64,000 nucleotides of DNA from Kitasatospora sp. MMS16-BH015 (GCF_002943525.1 NZ_CP025394.1:5022001-5086000), one strand, 5' to 3'; counted from the stretch's first letter, positions 23,645-32,225 are shown. The notes: generated by a model from the letters alone, not told the origin. A program made the numbers and translations.

Positions 23645-25492
23645 ATGAGCGTTCCCGTGTCCGTTGAGCCGTCCCCCGAGCAGCACCGTCGCCGCGGTCT
23701 GCAGACGCTCCGTAACCAAGCCGCCGCCGTGCCCCGGGCCTGGCTCCCGGGTGCCGTGGGGTACGCCTGCCTGCTGATCGGGCTGGTCAACATCGCCAGC
23801 GCGATCTTCCCCAAGCTGCGCAAGACCAAGGTGCACACCTGGGCAGGCCAGCTGCCCGGCGGGACCACCACGCTGGCCGCCGCGGGCACCCTCATGGTCG
23901 GCATCCTGCTGGTGGTGCTCGCGCACGCGCTGCGCCGCCGCAAGCAGCGGGCCTGGCGGGCCGTCTGCGTGCTGCTGCCGGTGGGCGCCGCGCTGCACAT
24001 CCTGCGCTGGCACCAGGTCGGCCCGGCCGTGGTCTCGCTCGTGCTGCTCGTGGTGATGCTGGTGCACCGCCGCGAGTTCTACGCCAAGGCCGACCCGCGC
24101 ACCCGCTGGCGGGCGGCGTTCAACCTGGTCGTGATGGGCATCGTCAGCGTGCTGCTCGGCCTCTTGATCGTCAGCGTGCACCCGAGCTCCGAGGTCGGGC
24201 ACCCGAGCTTCACCGACCGGCTGCAGCACGTGGTCTTCGGGCTGTTCGCCTTCGAGGGCCCGATGCGCTTCCACAGCGATCGGGTCGCCGACCTGGTCTA
24301 CTACTCGCTGGCCGCGCTCGGCCTGGTCACCGCGCTCACCACCGCGTACCTGCTGCTGCGCCCGGAGAAGCCCGAGCCGGTGCTCACGGCCGAGGACGAG
24401 GTCAAGGTGCGCGCCCTGCTGGAGCGGCACGGCGTCCGCGACTCGCTGGGCTACTTCGCGCTGCGCCGCGACAAGAGCGTGCTCTTCTCGCCCACCGGCA
24501 AGGCCGCGATCTCCTACCGGGTGATCTCCGGCGTGATGCTCGCCTCCGGTGACCCGGTGGGCGATGTGGAGGCCTGGCCCGGCGCGATCAAGGTCTTCAT
24601 GGCCGAGGCCCGGGCGCACGCCTGGGTGCCGGCCGTGGTCGGCTGCAGCGAGGTCGGCGGCGAGGTGTGGACCCGCGAGGCGGGCCTGGACGCGCTGGAG
24701 CTCGGCGACGAGGCGATCGTGGACACCGCGACCTTCTCGCTCTCCGGCCGCGCGATGCGCAACGTCCGCCAGATGGTCAAGCGGATCGAGCGCAACGGCT
24801 ACTCCTGCCAGGTGCGCCGGGTCGGCGAGCTGGAGCTGGAGGAGAAGCGCCGGATCGCCGACGCCGCCGCCCGCTGGCGCGGCACCGACACCGAGCGCGG
24901 CTTCTCGATGGCGCTGGGCCGCTTCGGCGACCCGGTGGACGACGGCTGCGTGGTGGTCACCGCCCACAAGGCCCCCGAGGAGGGCGAGCCCGGCTACGCG
25001 ACCGGGGACGACCTGCGCGCGGTGCTGCACTTCGTGCCCTGGGGCCCGGACGGGATCTCGCTGGAGCTGATGCGGCGCGACCGCGCGGCCGACCCGGGCC
25101 TGAACGAGCTGCTGATCGTCGCGGCCCTGCAGGAGGTGCCGGCCCTCGGCGTGAAGCGGGTCTCGCTCAACTTCGCGATGTTCCGCTCGGCGCTGGCCCG
25201 CGGCGAGCGGATCGGCGCGGGCCCGGTGCTGCGCGCCTGGCGCGGGCTGCTGGTCTTCCTCTCGCGCTGGTTCCAGATCGAGTCGCTGTACAAGTTCAAC
25301 GCGAAGTTCCAGCCCGAGTGGGAGCCGCGGTTCCTGGTCTACCCGGCCACCCGCGACCTGCCCCGGATCGGCTTCGCCGTGATGCAGGCGGAGGCCTTCA
25401 TCACCCTGGGCATGCCGAAGTTCGGCCGCAAGAAGCAGCGCCAGGGCCTGATGCCCGAGCCGACGGCGGTCTCGGTCACCGAGGCAGCCTGA
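23645..25492 (+). CDS. MprF-like membrane aminoacyl-lipid synthase (DUF2156)
   Basis: The 615-aa product has an N-terminal membrane part with about six or seven helices (residues 30-240). A cytoplasmic DUF2156/GNAT-like catalytic domain follows: FALRRDKSVLFSPTGKAAISYRVISGVMLASGDPVGD ... and the C-terminal RFQIESLYKFNAKFQPEWEPRFLVY-type ending. Proteins of this type transfer Lys or Ala from aminoacyl-tRNA to phosphatidylglycerol and reduce sensitivity to cationic peptides. No lysyl-tRNA synthetase domain is fused. The exact amino acid is not readable. Confidence 0.87.
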   Translation: MSVPVSVEPSPEQHRRRGLQTLRNQAAAVPRAWLPGAVGYACLLIGLVNIASAIFPKLRKTKVHTWAGQLPGGTTTLAAAGTLMVGILLVVLAHALRRRKQRAWRAVCVLLPVGAALHILRWHQVGPAVVSLVLLVVMLVHRREFYAKADPRTRWRAAFNLVVMGIVSVLLGLLIVSVHPSSEVGHPSFTDRLQHVVFGLFAFEGPMRFHSDRVADLVYYSLAALGLVTALTTAYLLLRPEKPEPVLTAEDEVKVRALLERHGVRDSLGYFALRRDKSVLFSPTGKAAISYRVISGVMLASGDPVGDVEAWPGAIKVFMAEARAHAWVPAVVGCSEVGGEVWTREAGLDALELGDEAIVDTATFSLSGRAMRNVRQMVKRIERNGYSCQVRRVGELELEEKRRIADAAARWRGTDTERGFSMALGRFGDPVDDGCVVVTAHKAPEEGEPGYATGDDLRAVLHFVPWGPDGISLELMRRDRAADPGLNELLIVAALQEVPALGVKRVSLNFAMFRSALARGERIGAGPVLRAWRGLLVFLSRWFQIESLYKFNAKFQPEWEPRFLVYPATRDLPRIGFAVMQAEAFITLGMPKFGRKKQRQGLMPEPTAVSVTEAA

Positions 25493-25498
25493 GCCCGT

Positions 25499-25531
25499 GG
25501 GGGTGTGGGGAGCGGGGCTCCCCACACCCCC
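25499..25531 (+). terminator. Perfect 15-bp terminator hairpin before folP
   Basis: GGGGGTGTGGGGAGC (25499-25513) pairs exactly with GCTCCCCACACCCCC (25517-25531), 7 bp after the mprF-like stop and followed by TTCTTC. GATAAT at 25538-25543 is a likely -10 for folP, six bases before its ATG, which implies leaderless folP mRNA. Confidence 0.75.
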
Positions 25532-25549
25532 TTCTTCGATAATGACTGC

Positions 25550-26416
25550 ATGACCACCCTCCCTGGCCTCCCCGGTCTCCCCCTGCTCGACCGCTGCGCG
25601 GTGATGGGCATCGTCAACGTCACCCCCGACTCGTTCTCCGACGGCGGGCTCTGGCTCGACCCGGCGGCAGCCGTCGCGCACGGGCTGGCCCTCACCGCCC
25701 AGGGCGCCGACCTGGTGGACGTGGGCGGTGAGTCGACCCGCCCGGGGGCCCAGCGGGTGACCGAGGCGGAGGAGTTGCGCCGGGTGATCCCGGTGGTCCG
25801 GGAGCTGGCCGCGGCCGGGGTGGTGGTCAGCGTGGACACCATGCGGGCCGCCGTGGCCGAGCAGGCGCTGGCCGCCGGGGCCCGGTTGGTCAACGATGTC
25901 TCCGGCGGGCTGGCCGACCCGGGGATGGCCGAGGTGGTCGCCGCGAGCGGCGCGCCGTTCGTGGTGATGCACTGGCGCGGGCAGTCGGCCGAGATGGACG
26001 ACCTGGCGGTGTACGGGGACGTGGTCACCGAGGTGGCGGCCGAGCTGACGGCCCGGGTGGCCGAACTGCTGGCGGCCGGGGTCAAGGAGGAGCAGCTGGT
26101 CCTCGACCCGGGGCTGGGCTTCGCCAAGACGCTGGAGCACAACTGGGAGCTGCTCGGCGGCCTGCACGTGCTCACCGCGCTCGGCCGCCCTCTCCTGGTG
26201 GCCGCATCGCGCAAGCGGTTCCTGGGTACGCTGCTCGCCGACCCGGAAACCGGGGAGCTCCGGCCCGCCCGGCAGCGGGACGACGCCACGGCGGCCGTCT
26301 CGGCGCTCGCGGCCCAGGCGGGTGCCTGGGCGGTGCGGGTGCACGACGTGGCCGGCACGGCCGACGCCGTACGGGTGGTGGCCGCCTGGCAGCGGGCGGC
26401 CGGCGGGAGGGCCTGA
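25550..26416 (+). CDS. folP: Dihydropteroate synthase
   Basis: The 288-aa TIM-barrel enzyme joins p-aminobenzoate to hydroxymethyl-dihydropterin diphosphate and is the sulfonamide target. Signatures are MGIVNVTPDSFSDGG, DLVDVGGESTRPGAQ, VSVDTMRA, LVNDVSGG, LDPGLGFAKT and ASRKRFLG. Start at 25550 lies right after a -10-like GATAAT. The order folP, NTF2-like, folB, folK, DUF3180 is conserved in streptomycetes. Confidence 0.94.
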   Translation: MTTLPGLPGLPLLDRCAVMGIVNVTPDSFSDGGLWLDPAAAVAHGLALTAQGADLVDVGGESTRPGAQRVTEAEELRRVIPVVRELAAAGVVVSVDTMRAAVAEQALAAGARLVNDVSGGLADPGMAEVVAASGAPFVVMHWRGQSAEMDDLAVYGDVVTEVAAELTARVAELLAAGVKEEQLVLDPGLGFAKTLEHNWELLGGLHVLTALGRPLLVAASRKRFLGTLLADPETGELRPARQRDDATAAVSALAAQAGAWAVRVHDVAGTADAVRVVAAWQRAAGGRA

Positions 26417-26438
26417 CCGACGGTTTGGGAGGAGAGGC

Positions 26439-26936
26439 ATGGCGGGTGACGGCAGGGTGAGCGGCAGCGACCGCGCGGCGGAGCCGGAGCTGGACCGGGA
26501 GGCCGTGCTGGCGGCGAACCAGGCTCTCTACGAGGCGCTGGAGAACGGCGACCTGGAGGCAGTGGAGTCGATCTGGCTCGGTGCGGCCGAGGCCGACGAC
26601 AAGGGCGGGGTGGTCTGTGTGCACCCCGGCTGGCCGGTGCTGCGCGGGCGGGCCCAGGTGACCCGCTCGTACATGCTGATCATGATGAACACGGAGTACA
26701 TCCAGTTCTTCCTGACCGATGTCGAGGTGGAGGTGCAGGGCGATGTGGCCCTGGTCACCTGCACCGAGAACATCCTCTCCGGCGGCGAGGCCGAGGAGGA
26801 GGGCGAGCTGGGCCCGCTGGTGGGCGGCAAGGTCGTCTCGACCAACCTGTTCCGCCGGACGGTGGACGGCTGGAAGCTCTGGTCGCACCACGGTTCACCC
26901 GTGCTGACCAGCGGCGACGACGAGGACGAGGAATAG
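26439..26936 (+). CDS. SnoaL/DUF4440-like protein in the folate operon
   Basis: The 165-aa NTF2-like protein shows DREAVLAANQALYEALENGDLEAVESIWL, then HPGWPVLRGRAQVTRSYMLIM and FFLTDVEVEVQGDVALVTCTENIL, followed by VVSTNLFRRTVDGWKLWSHHGSPVL. This is the SnoaL_3/DUF4440 pattern. Its N- and C-termini are acidic. GGGAGGAGAGG precedes the ATG, and the gene follows folP by 22 bp. Its place inside the folate operon suggests a linked role, but the substrate is unknown. Confidence 0.8.
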   Translation: MAGDGRVSGSDRAAEPELDREAVLAANQALYEALENGDLEAVESIWLGAAEADDKGGVVCVHPGWPVLRGRAQVTRSYMLIMMNTEYIQFFLTDVEVEVQGDVALVTCTENILSGGEAEEEGELGPLVGGKVVSTNLFRRTVDGWKLWSHHGSPVLTSGDDEDEE

Positions 26937-27132
26937 GCCGGACGTAGCGGCGGGCGGCGACGGGCGGGCCGCCCGGTCCGCGGGGCGGCACGCCCGCCGC
27001 CGTCAATCGCCGAAACGGCGCGTAGCGCGCCCGCACACGCCGGGCGGGACGGTCGGGGTCCGTCCGTTCCCGCAGGTAGATTCGAGTACGGCGGGCGCCC
27101 GTGCCCGCCGCAGTTGAGCTGGGAGAGTTGAG

Positions 27133-27495
27133 TTGCTGGACCGCGTCAGCCTGCGGGGCCTGCGTGCCCGGGGCCACCACGGCGTCTTCGAGCGCGAGCG
27201 CATCGAGGGGCAGACCTTCGTGGTCGACCTGGTGCTCTACCTGGACACCCGTCCGGCGGCCTCCGGGGACGACCTGACCCGCACCGCGCACTACGGCGTG
27301 GTGGCCGAGGAGGTCACCGCGATCATCGCCGGCGAGCCGGTCGACCTGATCGAGACCCTGGCCCAGCGGATCGCCGACCAGTGCCTGAAGCACGAAGCCG
27401 TCGAGGAGGTCGAGGTCACCGTCCACAAGCCGGACGCCCCGATCACCGTGCCGTTCGACGACGTCACCATCACCATCCACCGGGGCCGCGCGTGA
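27133..27495 (+). CDS. folB: Dihydroneopterin aldolase
   Basis: The 120-aa enzyme cleaves dihydroneopterin to 6-hydroxymethyl-dihydropterin and glycolaldehyde. The family pattern is clear: DRVSLRGLRARGHHGVFERERIEGQTFVVDLVL, HYGVVAEEV, LIETLAQRIADQCL and VTVHKPDAPI. It uses a TTG start with GGGAGAG upstream. The 196 bp before it are a very GC-rich inverted-repeat-rich stretch without genes. Confidence 0.93.
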   Translation: MLDRVSLRGLRARGHHGVFERERIEGQTFVVDLVLYLDTRPAASGDDLTRTAHYGVVAEEVTAIIAGEPVDLIETLAQRIADQCLKHEAVEEVEVTVHKPDAPITVPFDDVTITIHRGRA

Positions 27496-27538
27496 GGTAC
27501 GCGTACCCCGCCACCGCTCCAGCCGCAGAGGAACTCCG

Positions 27539-28138
27539 ATGAGCACCAGCGACCCGACCGCCTCGCCGACCACGTTCGACCTGGAGCGGCGCGTCGACAG
27601 TGCCGATCTCACCCTGCACAACCCGCGCACCGCGGTGATCGCCCTCGGCAGCAACCTCGGCAACCGCCTGGAGACCCTCCAAGGCGCCGTGGACGCGCTG
27701 GAGGACACCCCGGGCATCCGGATCACCGCCGTCTCCGGCGTCTTCGAGACCGAGGCCGTGGGCGGCCCCGCCGAGCAGCCCAACTACTACAACGCCGTGG
27801 TGCTGCTGCGCACCACGCTGCCGCCGGGCCCGCTGCTCGAGCGGGGCAACGCGATCGAGGACGCCTTCGGCCGGGTCCGTGAGGTCCGCTGGGGCCCCCG
27901 CACCCTGGACGTGGACATCCTCGCCTACGAGGGCGTCACCTCCACCGACCCGCGCCTCCTCCTCCCGCACCCGCGCGCCCACGAGCGCGCCTTCGTGCTC
28001 GCCCCCTGGGCCGACGCCGAGCCGGACGCCGAACTCCCGGGCCTCGGCCGGATCACCGACCTGCTCAAGGGCCTCGGCGCCGAGGCCGAGGAGGCCGTCT
28101 GGCGCCGGGACGACATCCAGCTGCGACTGCCGGAGTAA
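27539..28138 (+). CDS. folK: Hydroxymethyl-dihydropteridine pyrophosphokinase
   Basis: The 199-aa HPPK transfers pyrophosphate from ATP to 6-hydroxymethyl-dihydropterin. The motifs AVIALGSNLGNRLETLQ, PNYYNAVVLLRTTLPP, VRWGPRTLDVDILAY and LPHPRAHERAFVLAPWAD are all present. About 30 extra N-terminal residues precede the domain. It follows folB by 43 bp and precedes DUF3180 after a repeat-rich gap. Confidence 0.93.
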   Translation: MSTSDPTASPTTFDLERRVDSADLTLHNPRTAVIALGSNLGNRLETLQGAVDALEDTPGIRITAVSGVFETEAVGGPAEQPNYYNAVVLLRTTLPPGPLLERGNAIEDAFGRVREVRWGPRTLDVDILAYEGVTSTDPRLLLPHPRAHERAFVLAPWADAEPDAELPGLGRITDLLKGLGAEAEEAVWRRDDIQLRLPE

Positions 28139-28567
28139 TCGGGCGCTGCCGTCGCTGCCGGCACTGCTGGATGTCGCCGGCGCCGCCGGATGTCGCCGGA
28201 TGTCGCCGGCGCTGCCGGATCTCGCCGGCGTGGCCGGGCGCTGAGGGAGTGGCCGGGCGCGGCCGGGGCAGACGGTCGGGGCAGACGGTCGGCGGGGCTC
28301 CGGCGGGGTCGGGGGAGAGTCGGTGGGGCTCCGGCGGGAACTCCGGGGTGGGCGTCGGCCGTACGAGTAGGTGGTCGGTGGAGTGCGGCCGGTACCGTGG
28401 CCTGGCAGGGCCGCCGCCGGGTGTGCCTCGCCCGGCCGACCGGGGTGGTGCCGCTGGTGGCGCCGGCCCGTCCGTGCCGCCGTACCGCTGCTCGTCCGCA
28501 CCTCCGCCAGCCCGTACCTCCGCCAGCCCGCACCTCCGCTCGTCCGCCGGGAAGGGACCCAGCCTTC
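28139..28567. repeat. Repeat-rich gap between folK and DUF3180
   Basis: This 429-bp gap shows short direct repeats. GGATGTCGCCGG occurs at 28169, 28188 and 28198, with a variant at 28217. The 13-mer GGGGCAGACGGTC occurs twice in tandem (28265-28290), and GTGGGGCTCCGGCGGG-like units follow. The start of the DUF3180 gene is at the end. I see no supported gene here and interpret it as slippage-generated sequence. Confidence 0.6.
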
Positions 28568-29059
28568 GTGAAGCCGCTCCGCCTCCGCCTGCTCCTGGGT
28601 ATCGCCGCCGTGGCGGGGGTGCTCGCCTGGGCCGGTGCCAAGCTCTGGGACTCCGTCGGGCAGCTGCCCGGGGTGCCGACCGCCGCCCCCATCGTGCTGG
28701 CGGTGGTCGCGGTGGTGCTGCTCGCCACGGCGATCTCGCTCCGGGCCCGGCTCAAGGCCGCCCGTGAGCGGCGGCCCGGCGCCAAGGCGGTCGACCCGCT
28801 GAGCGCGGCCCGGGCGGTTGTGCTGGCCCAGGCCAGCGCCCTGGTCGCGGCGGTGGCCACCGGCATCTACGCCGGGGCCGGCGTCTACCTGCTCGGCCTG
28901 CTGGACATCGCGGCCCGCAAGTCGCAGGCGATCACCGCCGGCTTCGCGGTGCTGACCGGCGCCGCCGTGGTGGCCGCCGCCCTCTGGCTCCAGCACGTCT
29001 GCAAGCTCCCCGAGGACCACAACGACCCGACCCCGGGCCCGGCCCCCTCGGCCCGCTGA
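28568..29059 (+). CDS. DUF3180 membrane protein
   Basis: The 163-aa protein has four predicted membrane helices (about 9-23, 39-57, 84-109, 119-141) and a basic loop after helix 2. This is the DUF3180 family that follows folK in streptomycetes and related actinomycetes. A GTG start at 28568 is preceded by GGAAGGGA. The C-terminus is Pro/Ala-rich. The function is unknown. Confidence 0.8.
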   Translation: MKPLRLRLLLGIAAVAGVLAWAGAKLWDSVGQLPGVPTAAPIVLAVVAVVLLATAISLRARLKAARERRPGAKAVDPLSAARAVVLAQASALVAAVATGIYAGAGVYLLGLLDIAARKSQAITAGFAVLTGAAVVAAALWLQHVCKLPEDHNDPTPGPAPSAR

Positions 29060-29066
29060 CGTCTCC

Positions 29067-29828
29067 TCAGTGTGCTCGTCCGCCGGCCTCGGTCGCGTAG
29101 CGGGCGAGCAGGCGGGCCGTCAGGTGCCCGGGCCGGTGGTCCGGCGCCGGCAGACAGCGCTGCCGGGCGGGGGAGTACTCGGTGAGCACGATCCCCGCGT
29201 GGTCGGTGGGCGACTCGTCCAGGGTGACCGGGTGCCCGTGGGCGGTGAGGGTCTCGTACAGGGTGCGGGACTGCTCGGCGGGCACCACCTCGTCCGTGCT
29301 GCCGTGGATCAGGTGGACCGGGACGGGAGCGGCCGCCGTCTCCCGTCGGGCTGTCCCGAGCGTCCCGAGCGCCTGGGCGGCGGCCAGTGGGGTGGTGCCG
29401 GTGGTCGGGGACGGGGTGGTGAACCCGCCCGCGATCGAGACCACGGCCCGGGGGCGCCAGTCGGACTGCCCGGGCAGGCCCTCCAGGGCGACGCTCACCG
29501 CGCACTTGCCGCCGAGCGACCAGCCGGCCAGCACCAGCGGGGTCCCTTCGGCGGCCGCGTACCGGCGGGCGAAGGTGACGGATTCGAGCAGATGTGCCAT
29601 TCCCTGGTCGGGGGCGTCCGGCCGCCAGTCCGGGACCAGCACGGTCACTCCGAGGGCCGCCGTGGCCTGGGCCAACGTGCCGAGCACGTCCCGCTCGTCC
29701 GGCCCCCGGCCGTGCCAGAGCAGGACGGTCGGCCGGGGGTCCGCCGGGCCGTCCTCGGCCGGGGCGGGCCGGTGGATGTCGAGCAGCCGGCCGCTCGGGC
29801 CGTACTCCACCGTGTGCAGCGTGGACAC
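29067..29828 (-). CDS. Alpha/beta hydrolase
   Basis: The 253-aa hydrolase has an oxyanion region VLLWHGRGPDERDVL, a nucleophile motif AGWSLGGK and HGSTDEVVPAEQS, and a late His in SPTDHAG. The pattern suits a dienelactone-hydrolase-like or esterase enzyme. The GTG at 29828 has GAGGAGG at ideal spacing. It converges on the DUF3180 gene with 7 bp between stops. The substrate is unknown; no signal peptide is present. Confidence 0.8.
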   Translation of the reverse strand: MSTLHTVEYGPSGRLLDIHRPAPAEDGPADPRPTVLLWHGRGPDERDVLGTLAQATAALGVTVLVPDWRPDAPDQGMAHLLESVTFARRYAAAEGTPLVLAGWSLGGKCAVSVALEGLPGQSDWRPRAVVSIAGGFTTPSPTTGTTPLAAAQALGTLGTARRETAAAPVPVHLIHGSTDEVVPAEQSRTLYETLTAHGHPVTLDESPTDHAGIVLTEYSPARQRCLPAPDHRPGHLTARLLARYATEAGGRAH

Positions 29829-29944
29829 GGGTGCCTCCTCGTTCGGGTGGTGCGCGGACGGGGCCGGTTGTCGTGACGTCAGGTAGGCGTCCGTGTACCC
29901 CAGGTGGCGCCGACGGTCTGTCAAGAGCCGAAAAGGGGCCCAGG

Positions 29945-29974
29945 CTGACAGGGTGCCAATTCGCACGCTAGTTT
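29945..29974 (+). promoter_or_regulatory. Promoter of the coiled-coil membrane protein gene
   Basis: CTGACA (29945-29950), an 18-bp spacer and TAGTTT (29969-29974) make a good vegetative promoter. The ATG at 29982 lies where transcription should start, which implies a leaderless mRNA. Confidence 0.6.
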
Positions 29975-29981
29975 CTTTGCC

Positions 29982-31277
29982 ATGTCACGCGGACGCCACC
30001 GTCATTCCTCAGTCCTCGGCCGCTCTGCGCCCATGATCATCGCAGGGGTGCTCACCGTTGCCGCGTTGGCCGCGGTGGTCGCCAGTCCGGACGGGGCGCT
30101 GGCCCGGTCGGTGGGCGTGGCGGCCGTGCTGGTCTCGGTCGGCCTCGGGGTGCTGCTGCGGCAGCGCGACCGGGACGGTCGGGCGGCGGCCGAGCTGGCC
30201 GCGACCCGGCGGCTGCGGGACGAGGAGCGGTTCGAGGAGCAGTTGGCCGAGGCCGAGTACGCGGCCGAGGTCGCCGAGGAGCGGGCGGCCCGGTTCGGGC
30301 GCCGGCTGACGGCGGAGAAGTCCCGGCTGGCGAAGGCCGAGACCGAGATCGCCCGGCTGCTCAAGGAGCGCGCGGTGATGGTCGCGGCCCAGGCCCTCAA
30401 GGACGCCGAGGCGGCCCAGAAGGCGCTCGCCGCGACCCGGCCCCGCCACCCCGTGACGGCGGCCGCCTACGTCCGGGCCGGCGCCGTCCTGCGCCACCTG
30501 GAGCGCGAGGCCGACCGGGTCGAGCGCCTGCGCGAGAGCGCGGCCAACCGCGCCCAGCTCGCCCTCCGTCCGGCCCCGGCCCTGGTCCCGGCCGCTACGG
30601 CGGCCCCGGCGTCCGTTTCGGCCGCCGTCGACGTCTCGGCCAACGCGCTCGCCCCGGTCGGTACCGGTTCGGTGGGCACGGGTTCGGTGGGTGCCGGCCT
30701 CGGTGCTGCTGCGGTCGGTGCTGCTTCGGCCGGCGCGGCGTCCGTCGGCGCGGGCTCGGCGGTCGAGGGTGCTCCGGTGGCTGCGCCGGGCGCGGGTGGC
30801 GCCGAGGGTGCCGCTCCGGCGGCGGGCGAGCGGGCCGTGCACGCGCTGCGGGCGGGGATCGAGGCGGCGCCGCTGCGGCCGGTGCTCACGGCGGCCGTGG
30901 AGCCGCTGGGCGGGGCGCAGGCGGCGGCGATCGTGCCGGCCGGGCGGTCACAGCAGCGGCCCCGGCCGCAGGCGGCCAACGGGCGGACCTTCAGCTTCTT
31001 CGGGCGGACCGCCACGCCGCTGCGCCCGGCCGCTCCGGCCCCGGCGGTCGGCAGCGTGACGGACCTGGCGGACGTGCTCGGTGACGAGGCGCTGGCCGAG
31101 ACGGCCCGGTACGCCGAGCAGGCCGTGACCGAGACGGTGGTGGAGCCGGTCGCCGAGATCGCGCCGGTGGCGGCCGAGGCCGCCGCCGAGCACGGCCGGC
31201 CGGAGGTCGTGGACCTCACCACGGAGGACGACACCGTGGGCCTGGAGGTCTCGGAGCTGCGCGCCAACCACCGCTGA
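29982..31277 (+). CDS. Membrane protein with coiled coil and low-complexity tail
   Basis: The 431-aa product has two membrane helices (about 17-36 and 43-60). A highly charged predicted coiled coil follows (about 62-180, Arg/Glu/Ala-rich heptads). Then comes an Ala/Gly/Pro/Val low-complexity region with GTGSVGTGSVGAG-type repeats, and an acidic C-terminus ending EVVDLTTEDDTVGLEVSELRANHR. I recognise no catalytic domain. It looks like a membrane-tethered scaffold. The low-complexity region may be prone to slippage. Confidence 0.65.
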   Translation: MSRGRHRHSSVLGRSAPMIIAGVLTVAALAAVVASPDGALARSVGVAAVLVSVGLGVLLRQRDRDGRAAAELAATRRLRDEERFEEQLAEAEYAAEVAEERAARFGRRLTAEKSRLAKAETEIARLLKERAVMVAAQALKDAEAAQKALAATRPRHPVTAAAYVRAGAVLRHLEREADRVERLRESAANRAQLALRPAPALVPAATAAPASVSAAVDVSANALAPVGTGSVGTGSVGAGLGAAAVGAASAGAASVGAGSAVEGAPVAAPGAGGAEGAAPAAGERAVHALRAGIEAAPLRPVLTAAVEPLGGAQAAAIVPAGRSQQRPRPQAANGRTFSFFGRTATPLRPAAPAPAVGSVTDLADVLGDEALAETARYAEQAVTETVVEPVAEIAPVAAEAAAEHGRPEVVDLTTEDDTVGLEVSELRANHR

Positions 31278-31293
31278 GCGGTACCGGGTGCGG

Positions 31294-31329
31294 AGAGGGC
31301 CCGCACCCCGTCGGGGGAGCGGGCCCTCT
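31294..31329 (+). terminator. Terminator of the coiled-coil protein gene
   Basis: AGAGGGCCCGC (31294-31304) pairs exactly with GCGGGCCCTCT (31319-31329) around a 14-nt loop, 17 bp after the stop codon. Confidence 0.75.
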
Positions 31330-31379
31330 GTCGTTCGTTCGTGCGGTGGGCGCCGTGCGTACGGCAGGCCCGGGCTAAC

Positions 31380-31481
31380 TTTGCCCTGGTGGCAAAAATG
31401 CGCGAAGCGCAGATTTACGGGCAGGGTAAGAATGGGCTCACAGCAAACTTGCCACCAGGGTAAGAATGATCCAGGGGTAAG
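31380..31481. repeat. A/T-richer inverted and direct repeat cluster behind terD
   Basis: TTGCCCTGGTGGCAA (31381-31395) is inverted at 31449-31463 as TTGCCACCAGGGTAA, with one difference. CAGGGTAAGAATG is directly repeated at 31422-31434 and 31456-31468, and a partial third copy (CAGGGGTAAG) lies at 31472-31481. The segment is clearly less GC-rich than its surroundings. It ends at the terD stop, between convergent genes. It may be a terminator complex or a mobile-element remnant. Confidence 0.6.
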
Positions 31482-31484
31482 GCA

Positions 31485-32060
31485 TCAGAGGTTGACGCCG
31501 AAGTCCTGCGCGATGCCGGAGAGCCCCGAGGCGTAGCCCTGGCCGATCGCGCGGAACTTCCACTCGGCACCGTTGCGGTAGAGCTCGCCGAAGATCATCG
31601 CGGTCTCGGTGGCCGCGTCCTCGGAGAGGTCGTAGCGGGCGATCTCGGCGCCGCCGGCGGCGTTGAGCACGCGGATGTAGGCGTTCCGCACCTGGCCGAA
31701 GTTCTGCCCGCGCGAGACGGCGTCGTAGATCGAGACCGGGAAGACGACCTTGACGGCCTCGGCCGGCAGGCCGGCCAGGTTGACGTTGATCGACTCGTCG
31801 TCGCCCGCGCCCTCGCCGGTGCGGTTGTCGCCGGTGTGGACGACGGTGCCGTCCGGGGAGCTGGTGTTGTTGAAGAACACGAAGTGCCCGTCGGAGAGCA
31901 CCTTGCCGCCCTCGTTCAGCACGATGGCGCTGGCGTCCAGGTCGAACTCGGCGCCGGTGGTGGTGCGGACGTCCCACCCCAGGCCGACGGTGACGGCGGA
32001 CAGGCCGGGGGCCTCCTTGGTCAGCGAGACGTTGCCACCCTTGGAGAGGCTCACAGGCAT
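31485..32060 (-). CDS. terD: TerD-family protein
   Basis: This 191-aa protein has exactly the TerD length. It shows MPVSLSKGGNVSLTKEAPGLSAVTVGLGWDVR, DLDASAIVLNEGGKV, FVFFNNTSSPDGTVVHTGDNRTGEGAGDDESINVNL (the Ca2+-binding acidic region) and RVLNAAGGAEIARYDLSEDAATETAMIFGELYR. TerD proteins act in tellurite and general stress responses, probably as Ca2+-dependent membrane-associated scaffolds. The promoter region carries 14-bp repeats (32084-32135). Confidence 0.93.
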   Translation of the reverse strand: MPVSLSKGGNVSLTKEAPGLSAVTVGLGWDVRTTTGAEFDLDASAIVLNEGGKVLSDGHFVFFNNTSSPDGTVVHTGDNRTGEGAGDDESINVNLAGLPAEAVKVVFPVSIYDAVSRGQNFGQVRNAYIRVLNAAGGAEIARYDLSEDAATETAMIFGELYRNGAEWKFRAIGQGYASGLSGIAQDFGVNL

Positions 32061-32083
32061 GCTGGTGTGTCCCTTCGTCGCTT

Positions 32084-32135
32084 GCACGTTGAACGCTGCA
32101 CATTGCACGTTGAACGCTGCACGTTGAACGCCGCG
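32084..32135 (-). repeat. Three 14-bp repeats upstream of terD
   Basis: On the terD strand the unit GCGTTCAACGTGCA occurs twice in direct succession and a third time after a 7-bp insert (unit starts on the plus strand at 32084, 32105 and 32119; the last copy has two changes). Spacings of 14 and 21 bp are multiples of 7. They lie 24-75 bp before the terD start. A repeated operator or activator site is the likely role. Confidence 0.6.
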
Positions 32136-32225
32136 CGTTTGCGCGTTTCGTCGCTTCTGCCCGGAAGAACGCGGTGCGACGCTGGGATGGTTCCACGTCC
32201 GCCCGGGATCAGGGAAGACTCAGGG

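Noticed and set aside
23575..23667. A 30-aa upstream frame overlapping the mprF-like start
   Set aside because: It has a passable ribosome-binding site, but its product shows no feature, its third-position bias is poor, and mprF could be transcribed from a closer promoter.
23630..26440. A 936-codon open frame opposite the mprF-like and folP genes
   Set aside because: Its product is low-complexity Gly/Arg/His/Val-rich, with no domain; it is the mirror of two well-supported genes.
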